A stretch of 8,432 nucleotides of DNA from an uncultured Actinomycetes bacterium (GTDB taxonomy: Bacteria; Actinomycetota; Acidimicrobiia; Acidimicrobiales; Acidimicrobilacustridaceae). The translations under genes and the position numbers were made by a program. The notes beneath the pieces are model-generated. The model was not told the origin of the DNA, ran no database searches, and was given only the letters and a program-made list of their open reading frames with translations. Location of the stretch: positions 1-8,432 of the forward strand of contig CAMFLJ010000154.1 of assembly GCA_945957335.1 (NCBI GenBank). The letters run 5' to 3'. Shown here one piece after another: positions 7,275 through 8,432 of this stretch. Each line of letters opens with the position of its first letter. The stretch's first letter is position 1.

Positions 7275-7280
7275 AGGCTA
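7275..7280 (-). promoter_or_regulatory. Candidate -10 element for a leaderless CMD-family transcript
   Basis: TAGCCT on the minus strand (7280-7275) fits TANNNT and ends 6 bases before the ATG, so transcription would begin at or next to the start codon. The -35 region (about 7298-7303) has no recognisable match, so support rests on the -10, its spacing and the lack of a ribosome site. Confidence 0.4.
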
Positions 7281-7305
7281 CGACCCCGCCATCGGCCCCG
7301 CCTCG

Positions 7306-7351
7306 AAAGGTGGCTCACCAGCTACGGCCCGCCGCACCACCTGAGCCGCCT
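7306..7351. repeat. Intergenic direct repeat, copy 1 (46 bp)
   Basis: This copy differs from copy 2 (7367-7412) at three positions of 46. Its internal arms AGGTGGCTCA and TGAGCCGCCT (7308-7317 with 7342-7351) pair with one T/G mismatch, a weaker version of copy 2. It sits between the minus-strand thioesterase stop and the CMD-family start, adjoining the predicted promoter of the latter. Confidence 0.9.
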
Positions 7352-7366
7352 TCGGACGAGGACCCC

Positions 7367-7412
7367 AAAGGTGGCTCACCAGCCACGGCCCGCCGCACCA
7401 CGTGAGCCACCT
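7367..7412. repeat. Intergenic direct repeat, copy 2 (46 bp)
   Basis: This is the second copy, offset by 61 bases from copy 1 with 15 unrelated bases between them. It holds perfect 11-bp inverted arms (see the terminator entry at 7369-7412). The shared core also includes GGCCCGCCGCACCAC, so the similarity extends beyond the stems. Two copies side by side suggest local duplication or a dispersed REP-like element; only genome-wide counting can tell. Confidence 0.9.
7369..7412 (-). terminator. Hairpin in repeat copy 2, candidate thioesterase terminator
   Basis: AGGTGGCTCAC (7369-7379) pairs perfectly with GTGAGCCACCT (7402-7412) around a 22-base loop. On the minus strand the stem is followed by TT, completing CCTTT, the nearest thing to a U-tail in this window. 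It lies 34 bases after the thioesterase stop. Copy 1 could act as a weaker second terminator. Confidence 0.5.
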
Positions 7413-7446
7413 CTCCTGGTGGGTCGAGGTCCGGCGGTCGTTCGGG

Positions 7447-8241
7447 TCAGGCGGTGTAGGGCGCGGCGACCTCGTCGACCAGCAGGGCGGCGGTGCAGGT
7501 GCCGACGTAGCCGTCGAGGTCGAACATGTCGGCCCGGGCCAGCCCGATGCCGTCCTCGACGTACCAGGCGCGCGCCGAGATGCCCGTCCACTCGCCGACC
7601 GGCTGGCGGGCGAGGTTGATCGTGAGGTCGGCGTTGATGGCCGACCACCGGCCCAGGTCGAGGAAGTTGCCGCTGTTGGCGGTGAAGTCCGATGCCCAGG
7701 CCAGGCGCACCGTGGGCGAGGGCTCCTCGCCCGCGATCACCGGTCGGGTGGCCCGGTACCAGCTGGTGGCCTGGCCGCGGTCGCCGCCGTCGCGCGTCTC
7801 GAGGGCACCGGTGAAGCCGTTGAGCCCCTCGGGGTGGCGGTTCGGTGCCCGCACCGGCCCGAACGGGAGGGTGTCGATGGGCGGCAGCGCCGGGTCGGTG
7901 CCCGAGTCGTCGGGCCCGGTGGCGGTGCGGAAGCGCAGGGCCGTGGCCCTGGCCACCTCGACACCGCCCTGGTCGCGGATGACCGCCACCACGATCTGCA
8001 GCCGCTTGCCCTGCCGCACGATCTCGGTCTCGACGCCCAGGCGCCCGAGCGGCACCGGTCGGTGCATGTCGACGGTGATGCGAGCGATGCGCATCGGGAC
8101 GAGCGTGGGCACCCGCTCGACCGCCCAGGTGAGAAGGGCCGCCGGGGTGCCGCCGTACTGGGCGTTCGGGTCCCAAGGGCCCTGGGTGAGGATGGTGGCG
8201 ACCACCGCATCGGGGCCGTCGGGCTCGAACATCGCTTCCAC
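7447..8241 (-). CDS. Thioesterase family protein (double-hotdog acyl-CoA thioesterase-like)
   Basis: The 264-residue product has the layout of TesB/4HBT_3-type thioesterases, cytoplasmic enzymes that hydrolyse acyl-CoA to free acid and CoA. The first hotdog shows GPWDPNAQYGGTPAALL (21-37), where YGG stands for the usual HGG before the central helix, and a strand set RIARITVDMHRPVPLGRL (51-68). The second hotdog includes SAINADLTINLARQPVGEW with a candidate catalytic Asp, and ends in the DLDGYVGTCTAALLV strands. The glutamine of the TesB triad is not evident in that last strand, so catalysis is less certain than fold. GTG at 8241 is chosen over ATG at 8232 because AGGAAG (8252-8247) lies 5 bases upstream of the former. 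It is divergent from the membrane protein gene with only 40 bases between. Fatty or other acyl-CoA substrates are possible. Confidence 0.82.
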   Translation of the reverse strand: MEAMFEPDGPDAVVATILTQGPWDPNAQYGGTPAALLTWAVERVPTLVPMRIARITVDMHRPVPLGRLGVETEIVRQGKRLQIVVAVIRDQGGVEVARATALRFRTATGPDDSGTDPALPPIDTLPFGPVRAPNRHPEGLNGFTGALETRDGGDRGQATSWYRATRPVIAGEEPSPTVRLAWASDFTANSGNFLDLGRWSAINADLTINLARQPVGEWTGISARAWYVEDGIGLARADMFDLDGYVGTCTAALLVDEVAAPYTA

Positions 8242-8269
8242 CGCATCTTCCTAGTCGGCCCGGGCGTGC

Positions 8270-8275
8270 GACACT
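8270..8275 (+). promoter_or_regulatory. Possible -10 element for the terminal membrane-protein gene
   Basis: GACACT ends 6 bases before ATG 8282 and keeps the conserved A2 and T6 of the -10 motif. No Shine-Dalgarno is visible, so the transcript may be leaderless. No -35 match was found; support is weak. Confidence 0.25.
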
Positions 8276-8281
8276 GCGCCC

Positions 8282-8432
8282 ATGTGGTTGGGATGGCAGC
8301 CGGCGGTGGCGCTGGCCATCGTGCTGGCTGCCATCGGGTTCTCGCTGCGGCGCTCCGAGGGCCGGGCCGCGGCGACGGGCACGGTGGCCCGCGAGGCCGC
8401 GCTCGTCCTCGCCCTCTACGCGTTCTGGCGCG
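8282..8432 (+). CDS. Membrane protein, N-terminal 50 codons (possibly PAP2 family)
   Basis: The frame opens with ATG and runs off the window end after 50 codons. It begins MWLGWQPAVALAIVLAAIGF, a likely first transmembrane helix (about 5-20). A short basic loop with RRSEGR follows, then REAALVLALYAFWR, apparently the start of a second membrane helix. Actinobacterial phosphatase PAP2-like proteins can begin with a similar segment, but no catalytic motif is present in this part and the assignment is a guess. The start is supported by the abrupt hydrophobic N-terminus and a divergent neighbour 40 bases away; no ribosome site is seen. Confidence 0.6.
   Translation, partial: MWLGWQPAVALAIVLAAIGFSLRRSEGRAAATGTVAREAALVLALYAFWR

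Noticed and set aside
7306..7412. CRISPR-like array
   Set aside because: There are only two copies, a 15-base gap, long imperfect repeats with hairpin arms and no cas genes nearby; terminator or REP-like repeats fit better.

Overview
This window looks like chromosomal DNA from a high-GC actinobacterium. GC is about 70% or more by eye, start codons are ATG or GTG, and the gene content (LLM flavin oxidoreductase, SDR, amidohydrolases, carboxymuconolactone-decarboxylase-like protein, double-hotdog thioesterase, lipoprotein solute-binding protein) recalls uncultured Acidimicrobiia. The class-level placement is a guess. The first 48 bases are not genomic: they are an Illumina Nextera adapter with an i5 index and the Tn5 mosaic end, so the true sequence starts at 49 and the contig needs trimming.

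Layout: the 3' end of an SDR gene (49-246, +) is followed by a 14-bp perfect hairpin and an LLM-class flavin-dependent oxidoreductase (373-1341, +). This converges on a solute-binding lipoprotein (1442-2878, -), with a structured inverted-repeat region between them. The lipoprotein has its own candidate promoter and a small palindrome at its predicted start site. Upstream, also on the minus strand, are a 13-bp hairpin and a PF04909-type amidohydrolase (3082-4296, -). A MarR regulator (4428-4886, +) is divergent from that amidohydrolase. A 27-bp near-perfect, AT-rich palindrome lies almost midway between the two starts. Next comes a D-aminoacylase/N-acyl-D-amino-acid-deacylase-like amidohydrolase (5004-6683, +) with its own promoter and a 16-bp palindrome. 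A hairpin separates it from a convergent carboxymuconolactone-decarboxylase-like gene (6714-7268, -). Two 46-bp direct repeats then precede a thioesterase-family gene (7447-8241, -). The window ends in the first 50 codons of a divergent membrane protein (8282-8432, +).

How the genes fit together: the content suggests uptake and catabolism of an organic, possibly acyl, amide or aromatic/alicyclic compound. It would involve capture by the lipoprotein, hydrolysis by the two amidohydrolases, redox steps by the LLM and SDR enzymes and acyl-CoA hydrolysis by the thioesterase, with the MarR protein as likely local regulator. This is inference from families; no substrate can be read from the sequence, and the genes form many short transcription units rather than one operon.

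I found no phage, transposase, CRISPR, tRNA or rRNA, and no intergenic gap above about 205 bases. I see no convincing new multi-gene system. The most informative signals are the adapter, the 27-bp operator-like palindrome, the paired repeats and active-site substitutions in two enzymes.
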